DNA of 36,734 nucleotides from assembly GCA_029210085.1 (NCBI GenBank), contig JARGPP010000017.1, positions 1 through 36,734 on the forward strand, given 5' to 3'. This DNA is from Legionellaceae bacterium. GTDB taxonomy: Bacteria; Pseudomonadota; Gammaproteobacteria; Legionellales; Legionellaceae. Shown here piece after piece: positions 17,447-26,243 of this stretch. The notes beneath the pieces were generated by a model. It was not told the origin of the DNA, did no database searches, and saw nothing but the letters and a program-made list of their open reading frames with translations. The position numbers were made by a program, and so were the translations under genes. The stretch's first letter is position 1, and the number at the start of each line of letters is the position of its first letter.

Positions 17447-17623
17447 AGATAAACATCCACTCTTATTATTGGGCTGGACTAAATTTGCCTATAGACTGAG
17501 CTATTTATCTTAAAAATGCAAGTCATTCGGAAAGACAGTTTGTACAAGTAAACAGTTAAGTGAATTTTAAAATGCTTTCAATTTGATGGTTCGCACAATC
17601 ACACAACAAGAAAACCCATCTTT

Positions 17624-17649
17624 CCTTCTCCCCATCAAGTGGGAGAAGG
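17624..17649. repeat. Palindromic element CCTTCTCCC/GGGAGAAGG
   Basis: CCTTCTCCC (17624-17632) and GGGAGAAGG (17641-17649) form a perfect 9-bp stem with an 8-base loop. It lies between the RMF-like gene and the MFS gene, both on the minus strand. It could terminate the former, but it also looks like a dispersed palindromic repeat. The rest of the gap (17447-17679) shows nothing else. Confidence 0.55.
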
Positions 17650-17679
17650 TGTTCACAATAAGTAAACCTGGGCTAAAAT

Positions 17680-18051
17680 CTAAGCAACAATATCAATAAC
17701 TTGATAACCAATAATCGCTGAAACAGCAATCACACCTGCAATTTCTAAAACACGGAGAAAGTAATGACTTTGCTCCGCATGATAATGACCATCATTCGCT
17801 GGTTCTAAAACAGCCTGGTTATCTTCAGGTTCAGCAGCAACACTAAACAGCGGCTGATCATTGTAAAAGCCAGCCCACCATCCTTCAAGCCATTGCTCTC
17901 GCTCGGGGGAATTCAGTGGATACGGATTATCATCTTCTTGTATATCTGCTAATGCGCATTCATATCCATAAGCATAACATTCTTCTAGCGTTGGATGATC
18001 CACATGAAAACGAAATTTGAGGTGAGGCAGTAAAGCAGTCAATTCATTCAT
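17680..18051 (-). CDS. RMF/CrpP-like domain fused to a C-terminal membrane segment
   Basis: A 123-residue protein. Residues 24-63 (AYGY....DNPYPLNSPEREQWLEGWWAGF) match the ribosome modulation factor/CrpP pattern: a GY-x-A start, the NPYP motif, then R-x-x-W-x-x-GW. RMF dimerises 70S ribosomes in stationary phase, but it is only about 55 residues and fully soluble. Here an acidic linker (65-95) leads to a hydrophobic helix at about 98-120 ending at the C-terminus, a tail-anchor layout. The domain match is good but function is inference: it might place an RMF-like module at the membrane. AAGGAG nine bases before the ATG supports the start, and this ribosome site lies partly inside a small hairpin (18058-18075). 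Confidence 0.65.
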   Translation of the reverse strand: MNELTALLPHLKFRFHVDHPTLEECYAYGYECALADIQEDDNPYPLNSPEREQWLEGWWAGFYNDQPLFSVAAEPEDNQAVLEPANDGHYHAEQSHYFLRVLEIAGVIAVSAIIGYQVIDIVA

Positions 18052-18057
18052 TTTTGA

Positions 18058-18075
18058 GTACTCCTTTCTCAGTAC
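18058..18075 (-). promoter_or_regulatory. Hairpin overlapping the RMF-like gene ribosome site
   Basis: GTACT (18058-18062) and AGTAC (18071-18075) can pair around an 8-base loop. The Shine-Dalgarno sequence (minus-strand AAGGAG, 18061-18066) lies half in the stem. This could dampen translation, though the 5-bp stem is weak. Confidence 0.35.
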
Positions 18076-18217
18076 ACCTGTTCAACATCATTTAAACATC
18101 ATCATGAATATCACTACCCAGTGAAACAACGACTTATTTTACTGGTAAGATTTAGTTTATGACATCCTCAAGAAATCGTGTGCAAAATATCCTATTTTTA
18201 CACTTTCCTGACAAACA

Positions 18218-18322
18218 AAATCATCCCATGTATATATAAAATAGCCCTAGATTAAATAAAAATCAACAATCAAGTTCTTAATTAAACCAACCTGTGTTAA
18301 TTAAGCAAAAAAGGGATGATTT
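18218..18322. repeat. Nested inverted repeats, possible RNA or mobile remnant
   Basis: AAATCATCCC (18218-18227) is the exact reverse complement of 18313-18322. Inside it CTTAATTAA (18277-18285) pairs exactly with TTAATTAAG (18297-18305) across an 11-base loop. The nested pairs could form one 105-base fold. No open frame is present. The rest of the gap 18076-18370 is AT-rich and shows nothing else I can name. Confidence 0.4.
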
Positions 18323-18370
18323 AAAATAATTTGATTTTCAATAACTGCAAAAGAATTATTATAAAGCGAG

Positions 18371-18396
18371 TATATCGTTTCAGTAATTCTGTCCTG
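18371..18396 (+). repeat. IS630 left terminal inverted repeat
   Basis: This end begins TATATCGTTTCAGT and matches the reverse complement of 19274-19299 at 22 of 26 bases. The first TA is the presumed target duplication. Confidence 0.8.
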
Positions 18397-18423
18397 TTAT
18401 TTTTTGAACAGGGTATAGCCTTT

Positions 18424-19283
18424 TTAATTTAATTCTGGCGTCCTCGGTTGTAAACTGCCAATCGATGGTCGCCTTCTTTTATTCCATGCAGATACTTCAC
18501 GAACAAACGTTTCTTTATCTGCAATTCGTCTATTCAGACACTGCCTACCCAAACGACTTAATTTAATTTCAGCCATGTTCAACCAGCTACCATGTTTGGG
18601 CGTGTAATGAATGTCTAACTTGTTCAATACCCTCTTAGCCTCCGCAGGCTCAAACACCTCATAGAATGAGGAGCCTCTATGTGTACTCAAGTTATCCATG
18701 ACCAATACAATCTTATCGACAGATGGATAATGGTCATCAACGAACTCTTTAATAAAATGAGCCCAATCAGCTTTTTTTCGATAATCTGTCACTTTGGTAG
18801 TGCGCTTACCTACCAAAGGTTCACAGCTTAAAAAAATATTACAAACACCATTCCTTTCATATTCGGCATCATAGCGTGCACTTTCACCAGGGCTCACTGA
18901 AAGAGGAGGCCTTGTTTCTTTTTTACAAAAAAAATCGGCATTTGCTTCGGGTGGAATACACCACTCTCGTTTCTGCCATGGCTTTATTTCGTTTTTTTAA
19001 ATACTTTACTCAAGGTTGCAAGTGACACATTATCAACAACTTCTAGCTCTATCAGCTTGTTGGCTAACAGCCTTAATGTCCAACGACTCCTTCCCTCAGG
19101 AGGTGTTGAACAACATAAAGCGACTAAATGAGCTTCTCGTTCTCCATCAATTTTACGACCCTTTGGATTAGCATGTGGTCTACGTAATAGCGCTGACTCC
19201 ATTCCTTCCTCAACAAATGGCTGCCTTCCAATGCGCTTCAAGAACACGCAAGGTTCGCACATTTTTGTTGTTGCAAGACACAA
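18424..19283 (-). pseudogene. IS630 transposase, deleted and frameshifted
   Basis: Two pieces can be read. 18984-19283 encodes the middle of the N-terminal half (FVEEGMESALLRRPHANP, then WTLRLLANKLIELEVVDN). 18424-18897 encodes the C-terminal catalytic core with MDNLSTH and PKHGSWLNMAEI, which hold the second Asp and the Glu of the DDE triad. A frame break falls in a run of seven A near 18999-19005, where eight would keep the frame (KKNEIKPW). Then ADF joins directly to KKETRPPLS, so about 33 residues including the first catalytic Asp (normally in a C-x-DE motif) are missing. The N-terminal DNA-binding part is also largely gone, since the frame begins inside the right end repeat. The enzyme cannot be active. 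Confidence 0.88.
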
Positions 19284-19299
19284 TCACTGAAACGATGTA
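19274..19299 (-). repeat. IS630 right terminal inverted repeat
   Basis: Read on the minus strand this end begins TACATCGTTTCAGT; it pairs with the left end at 18371-18396. The TA at 19298-19299 is the presumed target duplication. Confidence 0.8.
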
Positions 19300-19347
19300 C
19301 TAGAATTATTCAGACAGATAGATCTCACCAGCATCGTCATTTAAAAC

Positions 19348-19998
19348 TTAAGATGCTAGCCTAGACTTAGACCAGACTAAATTTTTTTTAGAATATAAAA
19401 TGCGATCATGTAGCCTATGATCGCGTCCCTGCCAAAACTCTATTTCTTCTGCCACCACCGAAAAACCACCCCAATAGTGTGGACATGTAATAGGCTTTGA
19501 GTGCTGTTCAACCATCAGTTGTTCTGCTTCTCTAAGCAACTCTTCACGTGAAGCAATCACTCGACTTTGAGGAGAAACAACAGCACTACACTGACTCATC
19601 ACAGAGCGCGAACTAAAATAAGCTTCGGACACTGCACGATTTACACGCTGGACTGAGCCACGAATTCGCACTTGTCGGGCCAAAGATGGCCAATAAAAAT
19701 TAAGTGCTGCATGAGGTGTATTTTTAAGCTCGGCTGATTTGGTACTCTCATAGTTTGTATAAAAAACAAAAGCCTCATCTTCAAGACCCTTTAAAAGCAC
19801 CACACGAGAATTAGGAAATCCTTGTGCATCTACAGTCGATAAAACCATAGCAGTGGGGTCAATGACTTTTTCTGTTAACGCATCAGAAAACCACTGCTCA
19901 AACTGAGTAAAAGGAGAATCTGCTAAATCCTCCTCTTTCAAACTTCGCTCGCCATACTCACGACGATTCGATGCAAAAGGTTTAAAATCAAAACCCAT
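19348..19998 (-). CDS. pdxH: Pyridoxamine 5'-phosphate oxidase
   Basis: The 216-residue FMN enzyme oxidises pyridoxamine or pyridoxine 5'-phosphate to pyridoxal 5'-phosphate. It shows NSRVVLLKG and FYTNYESTKS (FMN site), FYWPSLARQVRIRG, VSPQSR and, near the C-terminus, GRDHRLHDR, which carries the substrate-binding Arg and His. The usual final RLAP is RLAS, a minor change. It starts 5 bases after the sucD stop, so it is probably the last gene of the sdh-suc transcript. The 2-oxoglutarate pathway link is only by position. Confidence 0.95.
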   Translation of the reverse strand: MGFDFKPFASNRREYGERSLKEEDLADSPFTQFEQWFSDALTEKVIDPTAMVLSTVDAQGFPNSRVVLLKGLEDEAFVFYTNYESTKSAELKNTPHAALNFYWPSLARQVRIRGSVQRVNRAVSEAYFSSRSVMSQCSAVVSPQSRVIASREELLREAEQLMVEQHSKPITCPHYWGGFSVVAEEIEFWQGRDHRLHDRILYSKKNLVWSKSRLAS

Positions 19999-20003
19999 AG
20001 TGC

Positions 20004-20879
20004 TTACCAGCCCATAACCTCAGCAACAGCATCCCCTAAGTCAGCAGGAGAGCGAACGGTTTTAACGCCAGCAGCCTCTAATGCTGCAAATTTATCTGCT
20101 GCCGTTCCTTTACCTCCAGAGATAATTGCACCCGCATGCCCCATTCGTTTCCCTGCAGGAGCTGTTACACCTGCAATATAAGCAACAACTGGTTTATTCA
20201 CATTGGCTTGAATAAATTCAGCAGCTTCTTCTTCCGCTGTGCCACCAATTTCACCCACCAAAATAATAGCTTCTGTTTGTGGGTCTTCTTCAAATAAAGC
20301 TAATACATCAATAAATGAAGTACCCGGAATTGGATCTCCTCCAATACCCACACATGTACTCTGTCCAAAGCCTTTATCTGTCATTTGTTTCACTGCTTCA
20401 TATGTCAGTGTTCCCGAGCGTGAAACAATACCCACTTTTCCTGGCAAATGAATCGAACCCGGCATAATGCCCATTTTACAGGCCCCGGGTGTAATAATAC
20501 CTGGGCAATTAGGACCGATTAGACGGCTCATTGTATTCTGTTCAATATATTGCTTAACTTCCAACATATCTAAAACAGGGACACCTTCAGTAATACATGC
20601 AATCAGCTCAATGCCTGCTTCTGCCGCTTCAAGAATTGAATCTTTACAAAAAGGCGCAGGTACATAAATGACACTTGCAGTCGCATCTGTTTCATCGACC
20701 GCCTCACGCACTGTATTAAATACAGGTAAACCAAGATGTGTTTGTCCGCCCTTTCCAGGAGTCACACCACCGACCATCTGTGTACCATATTCAATTGCTT
20801 GTTCTGAATGAAAGGTTCCTTGTTTACCCGTGAATCCCTGACAAATTACTTTTGTGTTCTTATCTACTAAAATGCTCAT
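20004..20879 (-). CDS. sucD: Succinyl-CoA synthetase alpha subunit
   Basis: The 291-residue subunit binds CoA and carries the phosphorylated histidine (in KRMGHAGAI). [25 protein letters not shown] and [10 protein letters not shown] are family signatures. With SucC it turns succinyl-CoA into succinate with ATP formation in the TCA cycle. The ATG at 20879 is the true start (protein begins [11 protein letters not shown]), with GGAG about 11 bases upstream; the longer frame runs into the palindromic element at 20901-20971. The gap to sucC is therefore longer than the other spacings in this operon. Confidence 0.97.
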   Translation of the reverse strand: MSILVDKNTKVICQGFTGKQGTFHSEQAIEYGTQMVGGVTPGKGGQTHLGLPVFNTVREAVDETDATASVIYVPAPFCKDSILEAAEAGIELIACITEGVPVLDMLEVKQYIEQNTMSRLIGPNCPGIITPGACKMGIMPGSIHLPGKVGIVSRSGTLTYEAVKQMTDKGFGQSTCVGIGGDPIPGTSFIDVLALFEEDPQTEAIILVGEIGGTAEEEAAEFIQANVNKPVVAYIAGVTAPAGKRMGHAGAIISGGKGTAADKFAALEAAGVKTVRSPADLGDAVAEVMGW

Positions 20880-20900
20880 GTTTAATATCTCTCCAACACC

Positions 20901-20971
20901 TACGTGCCGTGGTTTATCCACGGCCTCCAGAAAAGTTAAAACTAGACTCCGCAGATAAACCGCGGTACGTA
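20901..20971. repeat. Palindromic element between sucC and sucD
   Basis: Bases 20901-20918 and 20954-20971 are reverse complements at 16 of 18 positions. The left part also folds by itself as GCCGTGG-TTTAT-CCACGGC (20906-20924), and the right arm contains the related CCGC...GCGG. The look is that of a small dispersed palindromic repeat inserted in an operon. It could also set the ratio of the two subunits by stabilising the mRNA or slowing polymerase. Confidence 0.65.
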
Positions 20972-20977
20972 AGGAAA

Positions 20978-22141
20978 TTATGCATCAATTGCCGCGACAA
21001 TTTTCTTCGCTGCATCTGTTAAGCCATCTGCAGCAATCACGTTTAAATCACTTTCATTTAAAATTTCAGCACCTTTTGCAGCCTGATTACCTTCAAGGCG
21101 AACAACAACCGGTAACGTTACTTTCACCTCTTCAACCGCGGCCAAAATACCTTCTGCAATCAAATCACAACGTACGATACCGCCAAAAATATTAACCAAA
21201 ACACCTTTAACATTCTCGTCTGATAGAATAATTTTAAATGCTTCAGCAACACGCTCTGCAGTCGCACCACCACCCACATCTAAAAAGTTGGCTGGATCAC
21301 CACCATGCAGCTTAATAACATCCATTGTTGCCATCGCAAGGCCTGCACCATTCACCATGCACCCAATATTTCCATCTAAAGGAATATAGTTAAGCTCCCA
21401 ATCTCGCGCATGATTTTCGCGATCATCTTCCTGCGTTGTATCTCGCAAGCTTTTTAAATCCGAATGACGATAAAGCGCATTTTCATCCAATGACACTTTA
21501 CCATCCAAGCAAATTAAATCACCGGCACCTGTCACAACCAATGGATTAACTTCTAACAAGCTCAAGTCACAAGCCACAAAAAGCGCTCCCAATTTCGTCA
21601 TGATATGTGTCAACTGGCGAATTTGTGAGGGGGTTAATCCTAATGCAAAACCGACTTCACGACATTGATAAGGCATAATGCCAAGCATTGGGTCCATTTC
21701 AACTTGGATAATTTTTTCAGGTGTTTCTTCTGCAACTTTCTCAATATCAACCCCACCTTCAGTCGAGGCCATAAAAACAACACGACGTGTAGCTCTATCT
21801 ACGACAGCCCCTAAATAAAGCTCTCTTGCAATATCACTGGTTTCCTCAACCAACACACCGTGAATAGGCTGTCCCGCAGCATCTGTTTGATAAGTAACAA
21901 GCCGCTGACCAAATAATGTTTGGGCAAACTCAGCCAAACTTTCTTTGGTGGAAACTAACTTAACACCACCTGCTTTTCCGCGTCCACCTGCATGAACCTG
22001 TGCTTTCACAACCCATGTTGGCGTAGATAACGTTGCTGCCACTTGTAAGGCATCATCAACATTGTATGCAACATCGCCTTTAGGCACGGGTAAATCATAT
22101 TGTGCAAATAATTGCTTTGCTTGGTATTCATGTAAATTCAT
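20978..22141 (-). CDS. sucC: Succinyl-CoA synthetase beta subunit
   Basis: The 387-residue ATP-grasp subunit begins [15 protein letters not shown], as SucC proteins do. It contains [17 protein letters not shown] (nucleotide site), [19 protein letters not shown] and [10 protein letters not shown]. Together with SucD it makes the tetrameric or dimeric enzyme. The length is normal. It starts 19 bases after sucB and is followed, after the palindromic element, by sucD. Confidence 0.97.
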   Translation of the reverse strand: MNLHEYQAKQLFAQYDLPVPKGDVAYNVDDALQVAATLSTPTWVVKAQVHAGGRGKAGGVKLVSTKESLAEFAQTLFGQRLVTYQTDAAGQPIHGVLVEETSDIARELYLGAVVDRATRRVVFMASTEGGVDIEKVAEETPEKIIQVEMDPMLGIMPYQCREVGFALGLTPSQIRQLTHIMTKLGALFVACDLSLLEVNPLVVTGAGDLICLDGKVSLDENALYRHSDLKSLRDTTQEDDRENHARDWELNYIPLDGNIGCMVNGAGLAMATMDVIKLHGGDPANFLDVGGGATAERVAEAFKIILSDENVKGVLVNIFGGIVRCDLIAEGILAAVEEVKVTLPVVVRLEGNQAAKGAEILNESDLNVIAADGLTDAAKKIVAAIDA

Positions 22142-22160
22142 ATTTAAGACTCTATTTCTA

Positions 22161-23354
22161 TTAAATATTTAATAACAAACGCGAAGGATCTTCTAATAAC
22201 TCTTTCACGCTCACCAAAAATTGTACTGACTCACGCCCATCAATCAACCGATGATCATAAGACAGCGCCAAATACATCATTGGACGAATCACAATTTCAC
22301 CTGCTTCAACGACAGGCTTGTCCTGAATTTTGTGCATACCCAAAATAGCTGTCTGAGGTGGATTCAAAATAGGCGTTGATAAAAGAGAACCAAAAACACC
22401 ACCATTCGTAATCGTAAAAGTTCCCCCCTGCATATCTTCCATGCCAAGTTTACCATCACGCGCACGCCCTGCTAAATCACCAATCGTTTGCTCTACATCA
22501 GCCATTGAAAGTGTATCTGCATCTCGAATAACAGGCACAACTAAGCCTCGCTCTGTAGACACCGCAACGCCTACATCATAATAGCCATGATACACAACTT
22601 CTTCACCATCAATAGATGCATTCACCGAAGGAAAACGCTTTAAAGACTCAACCACTGCGCGTGTAAAAAATGACATGAAACCAAGCTTTACACCATGTTT
22701 TTTTTCAAACGCTTGTTTATATTCAGCACGTAAGTCCATAACTGCTTTTAAATTGACTTCATTGAAAGTAGTTAACATGGCCGCTTCATGTTGTGCCTGC
22801 AATAAACGCTCAGCAATACGAACTCGCAACCGAGACATCGGCACACGTCGTTCTTCTCTCACTCCGGCAGAAGCGGGTATTGCTGTCTTTTGCGGCTCCT
22901 CTTTTCGTATCGAAGCAATAAAAGACTCAACATCATGTTTTGTAATACGTCCATCTTTTCCAGACCCCACAATATCAGCAGGATTCAAGCCATGCTCATC
23001 CATTAAGCGTCTTACGGCAGGCCCTGTCGATGGTTCAGCTCCTTTAGTCGTTGACGTATCTGCGCTCTGCTCAGACAAGGCAGCCGATGCAACTGGCGCT
23101 TCACTTGTAGACGGAGCACCTGCTTTCAATTGGGCTAATACCTGGCCCGCTTCAACTGTATCTCCCACTTGAAACAAACAAGCCTCAAGAACACCATCGG
23201 CTGGCGCAGGTACTTCAAGGACCACTTTATCTGTTTCAAGATCAAGTAAATTCTCATCACGAGACACTTGATCACCTGGTTTTTTATGCCAAGCCGCAAT
23301 GGTCGCATCTGCTACCGACTCAGGCAAGGCAGGTACTTTGACTTCAATTGACAT
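22161..23354 (-). CDS. sucB: Dihydrolipoyl succinyltransferase (E2 of 2-oxoglutarate dehydrogenase)
   Basis: A 397-residue E2 with one N-terminal lipoyl domain (lipoylated K43 in [10 protein letters not shown]), an Ala/Ser/Thr-rich linker, a peripheral-subunit-binding domain (about residues 111-147, [15 protein letters not shown]) and a C-terminal catalytic domain ending with [15 protein letters not shown]. It moves the succinyl group from E1 to CoA. Its E3 partner (lpd) is not in the window. It lies 60 bases after sucA and 19 before sucC. Confidence 0.97.
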   Translation of the reverse strand: MSIEVKVPALPESVADATIAAWHKKPGDQVSRDENLLDLETDKVVLEVPAPADGVLEACLFQVGDTVEAGQVLAQLKAGAPSTSEAPVASAALSEQSADTSTTKGAEPSTGPAVRRLMDEHGLNPADIVGSGKDGRITKHDVESFIASIRKEEPQKTAIPASAGVREERRVPMSRLRVRIAERLLQAQHEAAMLTTFNEVNLKAVMDLRAEYKQAFEKKHGVKLGFMSFFTRAVVESLKRFPSVNASIDGEEVVYHGYYDVGVAVSTERGLVVPVIRDADTLSMADVEQTIGDLAGRARDGKLGMEDMQGGTFTITNGGVFGSLLSTPILNPPQTAILGMHKIQDKPVVEAGEIVIRPMMYLALSYDHRLIDGRESVQFLVSVKELLEDPSRLLLNI

Positions 23355-23414
23355 AATCTCGACCTTTTCTCATTCAAATTCAATTTAATAAAAACAAGCG
23401 ATTAGATAAAAAAT

Positions 23415-26216
23415 TTATCCAATCAATGCTTGTTCCACCAATGCTTTTTGCTCTTCAGCATGAAGATATGCGCTTCCAACAGCAGGCGACGCTGCAAATT
23501 CACGGCCTGCATACTCAAGAGACTGTTCTGCGCTCAAGCAATCTGTAATATGATGCCTTGATGAAAACCAAACTCCCTGATTTTGGGGCTCTTCTTGACA
23601 CCAAATAACACGCTTCGCTTTTTTATACTGAGCAAACTCTGCTCGAAGAGCAGCCTTAGGAAAAGGATACAGCTGCTCTAATCGGATAATGGCAACATGC
23701 TTATATTGCTCTTCTCGGCGTTTCTGTAGCAGATCATAATAAACCTTTCCTGAGCACAACACCACCCGCTCTACATCTGCAGGATGGATCAAATCTTGTT
23801 CTGGAATAACTGTATGAAATTTTCCATCAACTAAGTCTGATACTGGGGAAACAGCTAATTTATGCCGCAATAAGCTTTTAGGCGTCATAATAATCAATGG
23901 CTTTCGAAAAGGCCGAATCACCTGTCGTCGTAACAAATGAAAAATTTGTGCGGGTGTGGTTGGAATACAAACTTGTATATTCTGTTGTGCACATAACTGC
24001 ATATAACGCTCAAGACGTGCCGATGAATGCTCAGGACCTTGTCCCTCATAACCATGTGGTAACAACATCACAAGCCCACTTAAACGCCCCCACTTTTGCT
24101 CACCTGAACTAATGAACTGATCGATAACAACCTGTGCACCATTCGCAAAATCTCCAAACTGTGCTTCCCAAAGCACTAAAAATTGGGGTTCAGATGAAGC
24201 ATAGCCATATTCAAATGCAAGCACAGCTTCTTCAGATAATACAGAATCTATTACAAGGGCAGGGTTTGTCGAATCTGTCGCAACATCTTCCAAAGGAACA
24301 ATCACTTTACCGGTTTTCATATCATGTAAAGCAGCATGTCGATGTGCAAACGTACCACGGCCACAATCTTGGCCGGATAAACGCACACCATACCCATCCT
24401 GCAGCAAAGTTGCATATGCCATGGTTTCAGCATAACCCCAGTTCATCACAATCTCGCCTGAAGCCATTTTTTCTCGCTCGGCAAACAAACGCTTCACAAC
24501 AGGATGTAACTCAAAACCTTCAGGTAAAGTTTGCAGCTTTTTAGATAGCGTTTGGACTGTTTTCAGACTCACCGTTGTATCAGTAGGTTCATCCCATGGC
24601 GTATCAAAATAAGGCGTCCAATCAACCGCAATTTTTCCTTTATAATTATCATGAGTCACTTGGACCACAGCTTCTTCACGATCAAGCTTATCACGGTATG
24701 CATTCATTGCATCTTTAACTTCATTTGCAGAAATTAAGCCCTCAGCGATTAACTGTGCCGCATAAGTTTCTCGCAATGGCTTCATTGTTTTTATTTTTTG
24801 ATACATCAAAGGCTGTGTCACTGATGGCTCATCCGCTTCATTATGACCATGTCGCCTATAACAAACCAAGTCTAAAACCACATCACGCTTAAACTTCATA
24901 CGAAATTCAAATGCAATTTGAGTCGCAAAAATAACCGCTTCCGGGTCATCTCCATTGACATGAATAACAGGTGCTTGCACCATTTTTGCCACATCAGTAC
25001 AATATAAAGTAGACCGTGCATCCAAAGGATTACTTGTTGTAAATCCAATTTGATTATTAATGACGATATGTACAGTTCCACCCGTGGAATAACCACGCGC
25101 TTGAGAAAAATTAAAGGTTTCCATGACAACGCCTTGCCCTGCGAAGGCAGCATCACCATGAATCACAACAGGAAGCACCTGATTTTTCTCGAGCAAATCA
25201 CCACGCCTGCGTAAACGAGAACGGGCTGAGCCCTGCACCACGGGTCCAATAATCTCAAGATGAGAGGGGTTAAAAGCAAGAGCCACATGTACTGTATCAC
25301 CCATACGTGTCTCTATATTAGATGAAAAACCTAAGTGGTACTTCACATCTCCTGTACGTTCAAGCTTAATTTTTCCTTCAAACTCTTGAAATAATTGTTT
25401 GGGCCCTTTTCCTAAAACATTCACTAAAACATTTAAGCGACCACGATGCGCCATACCTACAACAACTTCACGTACTTCTTGTTGTCCTGCTTTGCGAATA
25501 ATTTCATTCATCATGGGAACCAATGTATCTCCACCTTCGAGTGAAAATCTTTTTTGGCCCGCATAACGAGTCCCCAAATAACGCTCGAGCCCATCAGCCG
25601 CAACAAGCTCTTTTAAAATATTTTTTTTCTCGGCCGCATCAACGGTTAAGCGTCCACGCACAGACTCCATTTTATGCTGAATCCAATTCACTTCTTCTGT
25701 CGCCGCAATATGCATGTATTCAATGCCAATACTGCCACAGTAAGTTTGCTTTAAAGCGTCTTCTATTGACTTAAGCGACATCGGCTTATCAGAAAAAGTT
25801 TTACCCGGAGAAAATGCCTGCTCTAAATCTGCTTCACTTAAATCATGGTATGCAAGCGTCAAGCTAGGAGGCATATCTCGCGCCAACATCTCCAGAGGAT
25901 CTAAATTTGCAACCAAATGTCCATTAGCACGATAAGCATTAATTAAATCAGCAACTGCGCCTTGTTTATCATCGTGTACAACAGCTGTTGTTGCTTTAGG
26001 GTGTTGCGCTTGCTTCAAAAAATATTCGCGAAGTGCGCGATGCGAAACATCAGCACGTCCATCACTACCTGCTGGCAAAGCACGAAAAGCCGCTTGCCAT
26101 GACTCAGAAACAGCCGCAGGATTAGCTAAATAATCTTCATACAGACTATCAACATAAGCCATGCTCCCACCCGATAAATAGGCTGTTTCCCAGGCTTTTT
26201 TCAACGTATCACTCAT
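23415..26216 (-). CDS. sucA: 2-oxoglutarate dehydrogenase E1 component
   Basis: The 933-residue thiamine-diphosphate enzyme decarboxylates 2-oxoglutarate and succinylates the E2 lipoyl group. The N-terminal SGGSMAYVDSLYEDY, the central VVVGMAHRGRLNVLVNVLGK, HVNGDDPEAV and RRHGHNEADEPSVTQP, and the C-terminal GYEGQGPEHSSARLERY are characteristic. I set the start at 26216 (MSDTLKKAW) because GGAG lies nine bases before this ATG; the longer frame would add five residues. It sits 27 bases after sdhB and continues the operon. Confidence 0.97.
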   Translation of the reverse strand: MSDTLKKAWETAYLSGGSMAYVDSLYEDYLANPAAVSESWQAAFRALPAGSDGRADVSHRALREYFLKQAQHPKATTAVVHDDKQGAVADLINAYRANGHLVANLDPLEMLARDMPPSLTLAYHDLSEADLEQAFSPGKTFSDKPMSLKSIEDALKQTYCGSIGIEYMHIAATEEVNWIQHKMESVRGRLTVDAAEKKNILKELVAADGLERYLGTRYAGQKRFSLEGGDTLVPMMNEIIRKAGQQEVREVVVGMAHRGRLNVLVNVLGKGPKQLFQEFEGKIKLERTGDVKYHLGFSSNIETRMGDTVHVALAFNPSHLEIIGPVVQGSARSRLRRRGDLLEKNQVLPVVIHGDAAFAGQGVVMETFNFSQARGYSTGGTVHIVINNQIGFTTSNPLDARSTLYCTDVAKMVQAPVIHVNGDDPEAVIFATQIAFEFRMKFKRDVVLDLVCYRRHGHNEADEPSVTQPLMYQKIKTMKPLRETYAAQLIAEGLISANEVKDAMNAYRDKLDREEAVVQVTHDNYKGKIAVDWTPYFDTPWDEPTDTTVSLKTVQTLSKKLQTLPEGFELHPVVKRLFAEREKMASGEIVMNWGYAETMAYATLLQDGYGVRLSGQDCGRGTFAHRHAALHDMKTGKVIVPLEDVATDSTNPALVIDSVLSEEAVLAFEYGYASSEPQFLVLWEAQFGDFANGAQVVIDQFISSGEQKWGRLSGLVMLLPHGYEGQGPEHSSARLERYMQLCAQQNIQVCIPTTPAQIFHLLRRQVIRPFRKPLIIMTPKSLLRHKLAVSPVSDLVDGKFHTVIPEQDLIHPADVERVVLCSGKVYYDLLQKRREEQYKHVAIIRLEQLYPFPKAALRAEFAQYKKAKRVIWCQEEPQNQGVWFSSRHHITDCLSAEQSLEYAGREFAASPAVGSAYLHAEEQKALVEQALIG

Positions 26217-26243
26217 GAAATAATTCTCCAACGAACATCAGTA

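Larger units (their letters stand above)
18371..19299 (-). mobile_element. Decayed IS630-family insertion sequence
   Basis: Imperfect inverted ends at 18371-18396 and 19274-19299 match at 22 of 26 positions and share the core ATCGTTTCAGT. Each abuts a TA dinucleotide (18371-18372 and 19298-19299), the target duplicated by IS630-type elements, leaving a 925-bp body. Between them lies a broken transposase related to the IS630/Tc1-mariner group. Full elements of this type are somewhat longer, which fits the internal deletions seen in the transposase. It separates the RMF-like gene from the pdxH end of the sdh-suc operon. Confidence 0.85.

Noticed and set aside
18984-19010. Programmed -1 frameshift in the IS630 transposase
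   Set aside because: The seven-A run would allow it and restore KKNEIKPW, but the first catalytic Asp and the N-terminus are deleted, so ordinary decay is the simpler reading.
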